Positions 16,699-26,833 of a DNA stretch of 60,144 nucleotides are shown piece by piece. The DNA lies in assembly GCA_964501265.1 (NCBI GenBank), contig CAZCSK010000011.1:1-60144 (forward strand). The letters are read 5' to 3'. Position numbers and translations under genes: made by a program. The notes under the pieces were generated by a model. The model made no database searches, was not told the origin of the DNA, and saw only the letters and a list, made by a program, of their open reading frames with translations. How positions within the stretch are numbered: position 1 is the first letter of the stretch; each line of letters begins with the position of its first letter. This DNA is from CAZCSK01 sp964501265 (GTDB taxonomy: Bacteria; Actinomycetota; CADDZG01; JAHWKV01).

Positions 16699-18074
16699 TG
16701 TCTGCTGATAGCCATCGGATATTCGACGAGAGCGACGGAACTGTTGCCGTGGGCGCCGCGCGCTTCGGCGAGAGCGTCTTCGACGGTCGCAGTCGCACTG
16801 AAACCAACGTGCTCGGGTATCGAGGGGTCCTCCGCTCCCGCCACGATAACTCGTCCCGCATGACGCAATCGCTTCAGCGGATAAAGCGCCATGATCCCGT
16901 GAACCCCGTGAAAGCCGAAGCCAAACCGGTACCGCTCGCGGTAATCGTCACGCGTTGCAAACTCCTCCTCGTACAGCCGCCTCGCCACGTTTGGATCCTT
17001 GGTCTCGGGAATGACCCGGTCCCACACCTCCTTGTATGACGGGTGATGTTCGTGATCCCATCGGTCGGGGCAAGGTGTGGCGAGTATCACCGTGCATCCC
17101 GGTTTGCCCAACGCCTCGATCATGCCACCGAGATACCCGAGCCCGGTTGAAATCATGGAAAGTATCGGGTTGGTGAACGAATAGGCGGCGTAAGGGCTCC
17201 AATCGGGCACTCCATACACCACGATGTCGGCTTTCTCGTCGATCATGTCTCGCCGGTTGGGTAGGTGGGCGCGATTCATTTCCAACGCGGCCTTACGAGT
17301 GGCGTCGACGGATCCGCCGAATATCTTGGCAACCTGGAGCGGATTGGCGAGGACGGTTTCGAGTTTGAAAAACTTCTCGGCCCCCAGTTTTTCGAGGGTC
17401 AACGCTCCCATTTCATCGAGCATGGCATGCATCGGGTTTCGGTCCAACGTCATGCTCATGGTCTCGGGTGTGTGATGGTGTGCTATGGAGCGGTATGAAG
17501 AAAGCCCAACGCAGATGGATTTCCAGCCGCCCGAAAAGCCGCGAGTGGTTGAGCAGTTTAGATAGATGGTGAGGTCGGCCTCAACGACCAGGCGGTTGAG
17601 ATCGACAAAATAACCATTTGCCGTCACGCCGATCTCGGTCATCCGCTCAGGGTCCTCGGCGTCGTGGCACACGAGGCGTGGGCCGAAATCACGTACCAGG
17701 TCGTCACCGATCAGACGCGCCAATTCGTCATGCGTGAACTGCCGGTGAAGCGAATTAGCGCAGACAAGCGTTATCTCTTCTCGCTCCACTCCGGCCGCGT
17801 TAAGGTCGGAAAGAATCTCAGCGAGTGCTATCGGCCAGAGCGGCGCGTAGCAGGGGACCGTGGGGTCGTCGAATGCAACAACTACTCGCGATCCAGCCCG
17901 GGCAAGACGCTGAAGCGGAGGAAGGTCGATCGGGTTGTCGAGGGCGGATCGGACCGCGGCTTGTAGGTCATCTGCTGGCTCTACCGGAATTGTTATTCCG
18001 GGCGGGACGGTCTTGACGTCATCGGGTAAGTCGACATCGATCCACCGGTCCCCGAAAACAATTTGCTTGATCAA
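16695..18074 (-). CDS. LarA-like (DUF2088) nickel-pincer racemase/epimerase homologue
   Basis: A 459-residue protein of the LarA family. Visible signatures are FDDPTVP (68-74), corresponding to the D-D-x-T-R substrate/cofactor region though Arg is replaced by Val. CANSLHRQFTHDEL holds a conserved His110. GFSGGWKSICVGLSSYRSIAHHH holds Lys185, the position that in LarA carries the thio-nicotinate nickel pincer, and nearby His199-201. Members interconvert 2-hydroxyacids. It overlaps the gamma-glutamyltransferase gene at its 3' side and the ABC gene at its 5' side by ATGA. The cofactor-making larB, larC and larE are not in the window. The substrate is unknown. Confidence 0.8.
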   Translation of the reverse strand: MIKQIVFGDRWIDVDLPDDVKTVPPGITIPVEPADDLQAAVRSALDNPIDLPPLQRLARAGSRVVVAFDDPTVPCYAPLWPIALAEILSDLNAAGVEREEITLVCANSLHRQFTHDELARLIGDDLVRDFGPRLVCHDAEDPERMTEIGVTANGYFVDLNRLVVEADLTIYLNCSTTRGFSGGWKSICVGLSSYRSIAHHHTPETMSMTLDRNPMHAMLDEMGALTLEKLGAEKFFKLETVLANPLQVAKIFGGSVDATRKAALEMNRAHLPNRRDMIDEKADIVVYGVPDWSPYAAYSFTNPILSMISTGLGYLGGMIEALGKPGCTVILATPCPDRWDHEHHPSYKEVWDRVIPETKDPNVARRLYEEEFATRDDYRERYRFGFGFHGVHGIMALYPLKRLRHAGRVIVAGAEDPSIPEHVGFSATATVEDALAEARGAHGNSSVALVEYPMAISRQ

Positions 18075-19870
18075 CTTGATACGACTATGGGTGCCGCGAG
18101 CCAGGACGCATAAAGCGCGGCGTAACGGCCTCCGAGATCGATGAGTTCGGTGTGCGGTCCTGATTCGACGACTCTTCCGTGGTCGACAACGGCGATTCTG
18201 TCGGCGCGGATCACCGTCGACAAGCGATGGGCGATTACGACGGAGGTTCTGCCTGTGAGCGCGGTTCGGAATGCGGAATCGACTCTCGCCTCGGTCGCAG
18301 AATCGAGCGAGGAGGTTGCTTCGTCGAGCAAAATGATCCTCGGATCAGATGCGAGGGCTCTGGCGAGGGCGATAAGTTGCTTCTGGCCTGCGGCGAAGCG
18401 GGCGCCCCGCTCGGAAACCTCGGTGTCGTACCCTTCGGGCAGGGTGCGGATGAACTCATCGATTCCAAGATCCCTGCAGGTGTTTTCGATCTCGGTGTCT
18501 GTTGCGCCCGGTCTGGCGAACCGGATGTTGTCCCTCACGGTTCCGGCAAATAGGAAGCCTTCTTGAGGAACAAGGGCAACAGACGATCGAAGACTGCTAA
18601 GAGCGAGGTCCCTTATTTCGATTCCATCCAGTCGCAGGCTTCCGCTAGTCACGTCGTAAAAGCGTGCCATCAGTTTGATGATGGTTGACTTGCCGGCGCC
18701 CGTTGGACCGACCAGAGCCAGCGTCTCGCCTGGTTGGACGGTGAGCGTCACATCGTGCAGAACTGGCTCGAGCTCCGGCCGGTATTGGAACCCAACCCCA
18801 CGCAGCTCGATCAGGCCCGAGAGTGTCTTGTGCGACGGCTGCACCGCCTCGATTATCTGAGGCCGTTCTTCCAACAGATGCGCGATTCTGGCTAGACCCG
18901 CCAGAGCCGACGCCAGCGTTGCGAAACGTTCACTCATGTGGTGAACGGGTTCAAAGAAAAGAGTTAGATAGACGATGAAAGTCGTGAGAATTCCAAACGA
19001 CAGATCTCCGTCCAGAAAGCGCCTCCCTCCATATATAAGAACCGCCGCCGTCCCCAGGCCTCCCAGAATCTCCATTGACGTGAAGTAAGCGGACTCGAGT
19101 TTTGTTGTTCCGAACTTTGCCTCGGCCCACTCATCGTTGACGGAGTCAAATCGTGCCGAGTTCGTCCTCTCTCTGCTGAACGCCTGCACAACGGAAACAC
19201 CTTGAAGCGTTTCCTGCAGAAATGTCAGCACTTTCGCCACGCGCTCACGCAGTTCTTGATATGCGCGCCCCGCAGCCCGTCGAAAGAAGAACGTGCCCGC
19301 GGCCATGAGCGGGACGACCGATAGGGCCGCTAGAGCGAGGCGGAGGTCGAGTGCCAGCAACAGCACCGCAGCCCCCAGAAGGAACAGTATTTCCGTGACC
19401 AAACGGATTAGGTCTTCAGTGACGAGCCTTTCCACGGATTCCACGTCTGCCGTGACCCTCGCCACCAGCTTGCCGGATCTTTCGCGCTCGAAAAATCCAA
19501 GGGACAGGCCCACCAGATGGCGAAAGGCCCCCACGCGCATGTCCTTGAGCGCGCTCTGGCCCACCGACCCCATAAGGAGGGTAGAGAAGCGCAAGCTAAT
19601 GAAGGCGCAAACAGCGGCGGTAACAAACAAGATCCCATACAGAGTCAGACTCGATCGGTCGTTGGCTTTTATTCCAAGGTCAATTGCCCGACTCAAGAAC
19701 ACCGGGCCGGAAAGTTTCAGGGCCGTTGTCGTAACCACAAGGACGCCAGCTACGATTGCGCGCCTCCGGTACGGGCGCAGGAAAGGCATAAGAATCCTGA
19801 TTTCGCGTTTGCCCAACTTGCGAAGCGAGTCGTCGGAGTACTTCATCCCTTGTCCGTAAGCCGATCGCAT
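18071..19870 (-). CDS. ABC exporter half-transporter A (catalytic site owner)
   Basis: A 599-residue fused membrane-ATPase protein of the MsbA/multidrug type, with six helices in the first ~330 residues. The ATPase has Walker A GPTGAGKST (388-396), Q-loop PQEGFLF, Walker B IILLDEATS with catalytic Glu517 and the switch His548 in IAHRLST. Its signature, however, is degenerate: FAAGQ (492-496) in place of LSGGQ. The start ATG follows the upstream stop directly; an ATG at 19846 is an alternative. The gene is paired with half-transporter B, whose defects are complementary, so the two should form a heterodimer with one working ATP site. The substrate is unknown. Confidence 0.9.
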   Translation of the reverse strand: MRSAYGQGMKYSDDSLRKLGKREIRILMPFLRPYRRRAIVAGVLVVTTTALKLSGPVFLSRAIDLGIKANDRSSLTLYGILFVTAAVCAFISLRFSTLLMGSVGQSALKDMRVGAFRHLVGLSLGFFERERSGKLVARVTADVESVERLVTEDLIRLVTEILFLLGAAVLLLALDLRLALAALSVVPLMAAGTFFFRRAAGRAYQELRERVAKVLTFLQETLQGVSVVQAFSRERTNSARFDSVNDEWAEAKFGTTKLESAYFTSMEILGGLGTAAVLIYGGRRFLDGDLSFGILTTFIVYLTLFFEPVHHMSERFATLASALAGLARIAHLLEERPQIIEAVQPSHKTLSGLIELRGVGFQYRPELEPVLHDVTLTVQPGETLALVGPTGAGKSTIIKLMARFYDVTSGSLRLDGIEIRDLALSSLRSSVALVPQEGFLFAGTVRDNIRFARPGATDTEIENTCRDLGIDEFIRTLPEGYDTEVSERGARFAAGQKQLIALARALASDPRIILLDEATSSLDSATEARVDSAFRTALTGRTSVVIAHRLSTVIRADRIAVVDHGRVVESGPHTELIDLGGRYAALYASWLAAPIVVSS

Positions 19871-21613
19871 CTAGCCCCCCGCCTTTAACAAAGGCAATAC
19901 GGCGCTCGCATCCAGTGTTGCCCGATATGCGGGCAGCCTTTCCCACAGCTCATCGTGCGTTCCAATCGCCGTGATGCGGCCAGCGTTCACAAAGGCAACC
20001 TTGTCGGCGAGTGCTGCGCTCTGAGGCCGGCGGGCAACGATCAGTGTCGTCCTTCCTTTCATGGCCTCTCGGAGCCCCTGCCTGATCAAGTTCTCAACCT
20101 CGGAATCCACCGCCGACGTGGCATCGTCGAGAAGAAGAATCTTCGGCTTCATAAGAATCGCGCGAGCGATCGCCAATCTCTGCCGCTGCCCCCCCGACAG
20201 TGTGTAGCCTTGCTCGCCGACTACGGTGTCGTATCCCTCAGGCAATTCCTCGATGAAATCATGGGCTTGCGCTAGCACCGCGGCCGCGACGATGTCTTCG
20301 TCGGCCGCGTCTGGACGACCAAAGGCGATGTTGTTGGCGATGGTGTCGGAGAACAAGAATGTTTCCTCGAAGACAGTACCCGTTTGAATTCGCAGAGAGT
20401 GAAGGGTCACGGAAGCTATGTCGCTCGCGTCGATCAGAATGCGCCCCGATGTTGGTTCAATGAAGCGAAGAAGCAGCCGCAGAAGGGTGGACTTCCCGCA
20501 TCCGGTGGGTCCAACGAGAGCCATCGAGGTTCCAGAAGGAATCTGAAGGCTTACGCCATCCAGAATGGTCTGAGAATTATTTTCGTAACGAACATTGTCG
20601 TAAAGGATGTTGCCGTCGCCCGCGGCTAGGGCGGTCGCACCCGGACGGTCCTCGATTCCGGATTTGGTGTCGAGAACTTCGAAGATGCGGCTTGATGCGG
20701 ATACCGCTTGTTGCAAGTCGGTTACGAGCCAGCCGATCGCTCGCACCGGTGTTCCCAACTGAGTTGCGTAAAGTGCAAACAGCACGAGGTCGGAAAGATT
20801 CATTTGATCGTCGATCACTCGGAGGCCCCCAACCCACACGACGATCGCGAGAATGAGCGCTGGGATGAACTCGAACATCGGCTGAAGGGTGGCCCGAATC
20901 TTGATGGCTTTCATGGCTTGTTCCTGCACCAATGCTGCGCGCCGGCCTAGCCTTCCGACTTGAAAATCTTCACGGCCAAATGCTTTGACGACCCGGATGC
21001 CCGCGACAGTTTCCTCCGCGACCGATGTGACTTCTCCGAGGTGCTGCTGCGTCCAGCGGACCACCGGATCGAGCTTGCGTGTAAAGACGACCGCGAGTCG
21101 ACCCATGAAAGGCAGGGCGACAACCACCAAGGCCGCCATTACGGGGTCGACCGTAAAGAGAATTATCGACACGAGGACGAGGTACATGATCATGGCGGAG
21201 AAGAATGGAATGGCGCCCAATGTGTGGCCGACGCGCTGCATGTCGCTAGCCACGCGAGACATCAACTGACCGGTCGGCATCGAATCATGAAAGGCCATAT
21301 CGAGCCCGTGCACGTGGTCGTACAAGCTGCTGCGCATTCGCACCTCAAGGGCGATCCCAGTCAGGCCGGCATAACGCTTGCGAACGTAGACTCCGGCAGC
21401 CTTGAGGGCAGTCGCTCCGAGTACAATTGCGGTCAGCGGCAACAAGAGGTCGCTCCGGCCGGCCTCAATCGCCTGGTGAACGACGTTGCGGACGGCGAGG
21501 GGGCCTGCCACGCTCATTACCAGCCCAAGTGCTGCGCCCCCGAACGCCGTTGTTACTAGACGTGGCTCTAGGAAGTAGATTCTCAGGAGACGCTTTAGGT
21601 TATTTCCGAACAT
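19871..21613 (-). CDS. ABC exporter half-transporter B (degenerate catalytic site)
   Basis: A 580-residue half-transporter from MFGNNLKRLL, the start where family homology begins. Walker A GPTGCGKST (368-376) and the signature LSGGQ (472-476) are intact. Three catalytic positions are altered: the Q-loop reads VFEETFLF with Glu for Gln, the Walker B base is Asp497 (LLLDDATS) in place of Glu, and the switch His is Arg528 (IVARRPQ). In the A-B dimer its own ATP site would be non-hydrolytic, while its good signature completes the active site of A. It leads the minus-strand operon and is divergent from an SDR gene 27 bases away. Confidence 0.9.
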   Translation of the reverse strand: MFGNNLKRLLRIYFLEPRLVTTAFGGAALGLVMSVAGPLAVRNVVHQAIEAGRSDLLLPLTAIVLGATALKAAGVYVRKRYAGLTGIALEVRMRSSLYDHVHGLDMAFHDSMPTGQLMSRVASDMQRVGHTLGAIPFFSAMIMYLVLVSIILFTVDPVMAALVVVALPFMGRLAVVFTRKLDPVVRWTQQHLGEVTSVAEETVAGIRVVKAFGREDFQVGRLGRRAALVQEQAMKAIKIRATLQPMFEFIPALILAIVVWVGGLRVIDDQMNLSDLVLFALYATQLGTPVRAIGWLVTDLQQAVSASSRIFEVLDTKSGIEDRPGATALAAGDGNILYDNVRYENNSQTILDGVSLQIPSGTSMALVGPTGCGKSTLLRLLLRFIEPTSGRILIDASDIASVTLHSLRIQTGTVFEETFLFSDTIANNIAFGRPDAADEDIVAAAVLAQAHDFIEELPEGYDTVVGEQGYTLSGGQRQRLAIARAILMKPKILLLDDATSAVDSEVENLIRQGLREAMKGRTTLIVARRPQSAALADKVAFVNAGRITAIGTHDELWERLPAYRATLDASAVLPLLKAGG

Positions 21614-21640
21614 CGACCTTGCTTGCAAGAGGAGGAACAA

Positions 21641-22576
21641 ATGGGACTGCTTGACGGGAAAGTAGCAATTGTAACTGGCGCGGGCCGGGGCATCGGCAGA
21701 GGCGAGGCTCTGCTCCTTGCAAAGGAGGGCGCAAAGGTCGTCGTCAACGACGTTGGGGCCTCGCTTTCCGGTGAGGGTCACGACACCTCGCCGGCCCAGT
21801 CAGTGGTAGATGAGATCGTAGCGGCGGGCGGTGAGGCCGTTACCAATGACGCCAACGTCACAGACTTCGGCCAGACCGAGAAACTGATCAATTCGACGGT
21901 CGAAAAGTTTGGACGTCTCGATATTGTTGTCAACAACGCTGGAATTCTTCGAGACCGAATGCTGGTCAACATGGTCGAAGACGAGTGGGACGCGGTGATT
22001 GCAGTTCACCTAAAGGGTACGTTTAATTGCGCGCGCCATGCCGCTGCCTACTGGCGCGCAAAATCGAAGGCCGGCGAGCAAGTGACGGGTCGGATTATCA
22101 ATACGGCATCCCCTTCGGGTCTCTACGGGAACGCGGGTCAGTCGAATTATGGGGCGGCAAAGGCGGGTATCGCAGCGTTCACTGTGATCATCGCCCAGGA
22201 ATTGCAGCGATATGGAGTGACTGCGAATGCTGTCTCACCGTCAGCCCGGACCCGGATGACCGAAGCGGCTTTCGGCAACCTTGCGGTACCGGAGGGCGAG
22301 TTCGACTCGTTCGGGCCAGAGAACATCGCTCCGATAGTGGCGTACCTCGCTAGTGACGACGCGGCCGGCATCACGGGCCAGGTTTTCAGTGTGCAAGGCG
22401 GCAGCATTGCGTTCATGCAGGGGTGGACGCCTGCGGGCGTGATCGAGAAGGATTCAACATGGGAGCCTGCGGAACTGATGGACGCGATAGAAAAACTCAT
22501 TCCGGGCAAGAAGATCGCGCCGGATCCGATGGCGGTCCGCATGGCCGCAGGCCAGCAACCACTGCTCGCAAAGTAA
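21641..22576 (+). CDS. Short-chain dehydrogenase, (R)-3-hydroxyacyl-CoA dehydrogenase-like
   Basis: A 311-residue SDR. The NAD motif TGAGRGIG lies at residues 12-19. NNAGILRDRML is the form seen in the dehydrogenase unit of multifunctional enzyme type 2 and related 3-hydroxyacyl-CoA dehydrogenases. The catalytic Tyr and Lys are in SNYGAAKAG. The ATG at 21641 has a strong GAGGAGG site. A C-terminal extension of about 50 residues goes beyond the core fold. It fits the window's acyl-CoA theme as the step after MaoC-type hydration. The lhr gene starts 10 bases after its stop. Confidence 0.85.
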   Translation: MGLLDGKVAIVTGAGRGIGRGEALLLAKEGAKVVVNDVGASLSGEGHDTSPAQSVVDEIVAAGGEAVTNDANVTDFGQTEKLINSTVEKFGRLDIVVNNAGILRDRMLVNMVEDEWDAVIAVHLKGTFNCARHAAAYWRAKSKAGEQVTGRIINTASPSGLYGNAGQSNYGAAKAGIAAFTVIIAQELQRYGVTANAVSPSARTRMTEAAFGNLAVPEGEFDSFGPENIAPIVAYLASDDAAGITGQVFSVQGGSIAFMQGWTPAGVIEKDSTWEPAELMDAIEKLIPGKKIAPDPMAVRMAAGQQPLLAK

Positions 22577-22586
22577 GATCGACCCG

Positions 22587-25500
22587 ATGATTGAGTTCCA
22601 TCCTCTGGTTGAGCGCTGGTTCGAAACCGCGTTCCAAGGCGGGCCAACTCAGGCTCAATCGGATGGCTGGGCTGCTATTCGCGATGGTAGCGACACGCTT
22701 ATCGCGGCCCCCACGGGTTCGGGGAAGACACTTGCGGCATTCTTGTGGGCGATCAATGGTTTGGTGGAGGCCAGTGCGAACGGGACCCTGGAGGACGAGA
22801 CATCGATCATCTATGTGTCTCCTCTGAAGGCTCTGGCCAACGACATTCACACCAACCTGGAAGTTCCGCTAGCGGCTATAAACCGAATTGCGGAGGATGA
22901 CGGAGTAGTTCTTCCGGAAATCAGAGTGGCAGTGCGCTCTGGAGATACGCCGGTGCGCGATCGCAACCGAATGATTCGCAGGCCCCCGCATATCCTCATC
23001 ACCACCCCCGAATCGCTTTACATCCTTTTGACCGCCGAGAGCAGCCGCAACTTCCTTCGAACGGCCTCGACCATCATCATCGATGAGATCCACGCAGTCG
23101 CGGGCGATAAACGGGGGGCGCATCTGGCCTTGTCGCTCGAAAGGCTGGATCTTTTGCGGGGCTCACGACTGCAAAGAATTGGTCTCTCGGCGACGCAGAA
23201 ACCGATCGAGGAGATCGCGCAACTCCTGACGGGAACTGGGCGGGAATCTACGATTGTCGATAGTGGCCACCAACGCGAATGGGATCTTCGCGTAGAAGTG
23301 CCATCGCAGCCCCTGGGCCCGATCGCAAGTCATGATTTGTGGGCCGAGGTCTACGACCGTATCGTGAAACTCAGCAGCGAGAATCGAACGACTCTTGTTT
23401 TCGTCAACACGCGTCGGCTTGCCGAGCGGGTCTCGCATGCGCTCACCACCAGGCTCGGTGAGGGCAAGGTCCTCGCGCATCATGGGAGTCTCTCTCGCAA
23501 GATTCGTCTCGAAGCCGAGCAGGGGTTGAAGTCGGGCGAAGTCCCCGTCGTCGTTGCGACGGCCTCATTGGAACTGGGAATCGATATTGGCCACGTTGAC
23601 CTCGTTTGTCACGTCGGGGCCCCCAGAGTTCTTGCCACGATGCTTCAGCGAGTGGGCAGGTCCGGTCACTGGATCGGTGCGATCCCGAAGGGCGTGATCT
23701 TTCCTCTAACGCGAGACGAACTCGTGCAATCTGCCGCCGCCGTGCGGGCAGCTGGTGCGGGAGAACTCGACCGCATCGTGATGCCGCAGCGCCCCCTCGA
23801 CATTTTGGCTCAGCAAATCGTGGCGACCGCCGCCACCGGAGAGATTTCGAATGAGGATCTGTACCGGATGGTGACGCGGGCCCATAATTATCGCGATCTC
23901 GAACGATCGGAGTTTGACCAGGTCGTCGAGATGCTCGCCGAAGGCGTCGCCGTAAGGGGCGGGCGGAGAAGCGCGCATCTGCACGCAGACCGAGTAAATG
24001 GCCTGCTGCGCCCACGGCGAGGTGCGCGCCTTGCTGCGATCACAGGCGGAGGCGCCATCCCAGATGTAGCTGATTACGATGTCGTCGCCGAGCCGGACGA
24101 GACATTTGTCGGCAAACTCAACGAAGACTTTGCAATTGAAACCTCTGCCGGCGACATTTTCTTATTGGGGAACACGTCTTGGCGCGTGAGGCGTGTCGAG
24201 TCAAGCCGGGTGCGCGTGGAAGACGCCCACGGACTTCCGCCGACGATCCCGTTTTGGATAGGCGAGGCCCCCGCTCGCACTCAAGAACTATCGTCCGCGG
24301 TCGCAGACGTGCGGAAAAAGGTGGCGGCGGATCCTAGCGATGCGATCGTGTGGCTCGTTGCTGAATGTGGAGTGGACGAAGCGGGGGCGGAACAGATCGT
24401 CGAGTACATCAAAGAAACCGTGGCCGTGCTTGGTTGCGTCCCAACGCAGGACACCATTGTCGCCGAGCGATTCTTCGATGAGTCCGGCGGCATGCAACTG
24501 GTCATGCACACACCATTTGGCGGACGCATCAACCGGGCCTGGGGACTCGCTCTCCGAAAGCGTTTTTGCGTAACGTTTGATTTCGAACTCCAGGCCGCCG
24601 CCACCGACGACGGTGTCGTACTTTCTTTGGGGGAGCAACACTCATTTCCGTTGGATAGCGTCTTCGGGTTCGTCAAGACTCCAACGCTCCGAGACACACT
24701 TATCCAGGCAACCCTGCCATCGCCATTCTTTGGCAACCGCTGGCGCTGGAACGCCACTCGCGCTCTGGCGCTTCTTCGTCATTCGGGCGGCCGAAGAGTT
24801 CCGATGCCCATTCAACGTATGAGGGCCGAGGATCTTCTCGCCGCTGTGTTCCCGGAGCAAGTCGCATGCCAGGAAAACACCGTAGGGCCGATCACTCCGC
24901 CTGATCACCCCTTGGTGAACGAGACGATTCGCAATTGCCTGAGCGAAGTGATGGATATCGACGGACTGGCGGAAGTCTTGGGACGATTGGAGAGGGGAGA
25001 GATCAAAACCGTGGCGGTGGAAACGCCCACGCCTTCGCCGATGTCGCATGAGATTCTGAACGCGAACCCGTTTGCCTTTCTCGACGATGCGCCTTTGGAG
25101 GAAAGGCGCGCCCGGGCGGTTGCTCTGCGACGCACCGACCCTGACCTAGCGAGGGGGGCCGGCGCGCTAGACGCAGCAGCGATCGACGATGTGCGAGAGC
25201 AGGCGCGTCCCGATATTCGTGACGCCGACGAGCTGCACGATCTCTTGATGTCGATCGGACTTCTGCCCATCAGCGAGTCCCGAGATTGGGACGAGTTTGT
25301 ATCGAGGCTTATTGACGGGGGCCGAGCGACAGTTGCTTCGTGGGACTTGAACCGAGCTTTGGTGGCTGCCGAGCGAATCGACCTTCTTCGGGCGGCCATC
25401 CCCTCCGTGCGGTTCGACCCCGAGATTCATTTGGCCGCAACTTTTCGCGACGCACCCCCGAAGGACTCAACGGACGCGACTCGCCTTATCGTCCAGGGGT

Positions 25501-26813
25501 GGATGCACACTCTTGGGCCAACGACTTCGCAAGACCTCGCAGCGCGTTTGGGATTCGCAACCGAAGACATCGACGGCGCCTTTTTGGCCTTGGAATCTTC
25601 GGGCGAGATTCTGCGCGGACACTTCACCCCCGGTATTTCCGAACTGGAGTGGTGCGAGCGCCGCCTTCTCGCGCGCATCCATCGCTTGACCATTGGCCGG
25701 CTTCGTGCCGAGATTCAGCCGGTGACACCGGCGCAATTCGTCCGCTTCCTTCTCAGATGGCAACACGTCCAGCCGGGAACTCAGTTGCACGGTCGAGACG
25801 GAGTCATCGGAATCCTTTCGCAACTGCAGGGGCTCGAAGCGCCTGCACCCGCGTGGGAGGAAAAAGTACTCCCTGCGCGAATCGCTCGCTACGACCCGGC
25901 GGATCTCGAGTACCTCTGTCTTTCAGGAGTGGTCGCCTGGGGGCGCCTCTCGCGTGCTTCGGATGAAGAGGAACTTGTCGAAGTCGTGCCCGTCGCGAAG
26001 CGACGTTCAGCCCCGGCCCGCAGTTCGCCGCTCGCGTTCGTGATGCGGGAAGAGTTGCCGCTTTTCATCGCGCAAAGGCCGATTTTGGATGAAACCGCGT
26101 CGGGTCTATCGTCGGCGGCATTTGAAGTTGGTCAATTCCTTGAGTCGAAGGGTGCGACCTTTCTAACCGAGATCGTTGCCGGGACGAAGCGAATGCCATC
26201 GGAAGTCGAAGACGCGTTATGGGAATTGGTCTCAGCAGGATTGGTGAGCGGCGACGGGATTGCGGGCCTCAGGCATCTGCTGGGCGGCGCAAGACATTCG
26301 AGACCTTCAACGCGTCTCTCCGCTCTCCCAAGTGCCCGTGCAAGACGCCGGCCCCTCCCAGTTGGGCGCTGGGCTATATGGGGAAGAGATTTCGATCCCG
26401 TAAAGACCGAGGAAAGGAACGAGCGCATCGCCCGGCAATTGCTGCGCCGCTATGGCGTCATCTTTCGTGACCTTCTGGCGCGAGAGAAAAACGCGCCGAC
26501 CTGGAGAGTGCTTGCGAATATCTATAGACGTTGGGAGGCGCAAGGTGTGGTTCGCGGCGGGAGATTTGTCGGAGGCTTTGTGGGAGAACAGTTCGCGTTG
26601 CCGGAGGCGGTGGAGGCTATGAGAGCAGTTCGCAAGTCCCCAGACGAAACTGAGACCGTAATAGTGGGGGCTGCGGATCCGCTTAACCTCGCAGGCATCC
26701 TTCTGCCGGGCCCCCGGATCTCGCCCTTCTCAGGTTTTTCGATCGCTTACAGGAACGGCGTTATCACCGAGATCGCGCCGCTAGGAACACTAAGGGCCCG
26801 CGTCTCCGCCTAA
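22587..26813 (+). CDS. lhr: Lhr-type large ATP-dependent helicase
   Basis: A 1408-residue SF2 helicase. The motor core is N-terminal: Walker A APTGSGKT (41-48), VSPLKAL (motif Ia), ITTPESLYILL (Ib), DEIH (166-169), LSATQ (III), and QRVGRSGH (VI, about 355). The long C-terminal part has the winged-helix and Lhr-specific regions; blocks such as FWIGEAPARTQELS and NRWRWNATRALALLR are typical. Actinobacterial Lhr is a 3'-5' DNA/RNA-DNA translocase induced by DNA damage; length and architecture match that group. The gene follows the SDR gene by 10 bases, probably without functional linkage, and ends before a hairpin at 26834-26856. Confidence 0.93.
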   Translation: MIEFHPLVERWFETAFQGGPTQAQSDGWAAIRDGSDTLIAAPTGSGKTLAAFLWAINGLVEASANGTLEDETSIIYVSPLKALANDIHTNLEVPLAAINRIAEDDGVVLPEIRVAVRSGDTPVRDRNRMIRRPPHILITTPESLYILLTAESSRNFLRTASTIIIDEIHAVAGDKRGAHLALSLERLDLLRGSRLQRIGLSATQKPIEEIAQLLTGTGRESTIVDSGHQREWDLRVEVPSQPLGPIASHDLWAEVYDRIVKLSSENRTTLVFVNTRRLAERVSHALTTRLGEGKVLAHHGSLSRKIRLEAEQGLKSGEVPVVVATASLELGIDIGHVDLVCHVGAPRVLATMLQRVGRSGHWIGAIPKGVIFPLTRDELVQSAAAVRAAGAGELDRIVMPQRPLDILAQQIVATAATGEISNEDLYRMVTRAHNYRDLERSEFDQVVEMLAEGVAVRGGRRSAHLHADRVNGLLRPRRGARLAAITGGGAIPDVADYDVVAEPDETFVGKLNEDFAIETSAGDIFLLGNTSWRVRRVESSRVRVEDAHGLPPTIPFWIGEAPARTQELSSAVADVRKKVAADPSDAIVWLVAECGVDEAGAEQIVEYIKETVAVLGCVPTQDTIVAERFFDESGGMQLVMHTPFGGRINRAWGLALRKRFCVTFDFELQAAATDDGVVLSLGEQHSFPLDSVFGFVKTPTLRDTLIQATLPSPFFGNRWRWNATRALALLRHSGGRRVPMPIQRMRAEDLLAAVFPEQVACQENTVGPITPPDHPLVNETIRNCLSEVMDIDGLAEVLGRLERGEIKTVAVETPTPSPMSHEILNANPFAFLDDAPLEERRARAVALRRTDPDLARGAGALDAAAIDDVREQARPDIRDADELHDLLMSIGLLPISESRDWDEFVSRLIDGGRATVASWDLNRALVAAERIDLLRAAIPSVRFDPEIHLAATFRDAPPKDSTDATRLIVQGWMHTLGPTTSQDLAARLGFATEDIDGAFLALESSGEILRGHFTPGISELEWCERRLLARIHRLTIGRLRAEIQPVTPAQFVRFLLRWQHVQPGTQLHGRDGVIGILSQLQGLEAPAPAWEEKVLPARIARYDPADLEYLCLSGVVAWGRLSRASDEEELVEVVPVAKRRSAPARSSPLAFVMREELPLFIAQRPILDETASGLSSAAFEVGQFLESKGATFLTEIVAGTKRMPSEVEDALWELVSAGLVSGDGIAGLRHLLGGARHSRPSTRLSALPSARARRRPLPVGRWAIWGRDFDPVKTEERNERIARQLLRRYGVIFRDLLAREKNAPTWRVLANIYRRWEAQGVVRGGRFVGGFVGEQFALPEAVEAMRAVRKSPDETETVIVGAADPLNLAGILLPGPRISPFSGFSIAYRNGVITEIAPLGTLRARVSA

Positions 26814-26833
26814 CGCCCGGATTTCCCCTGGGT

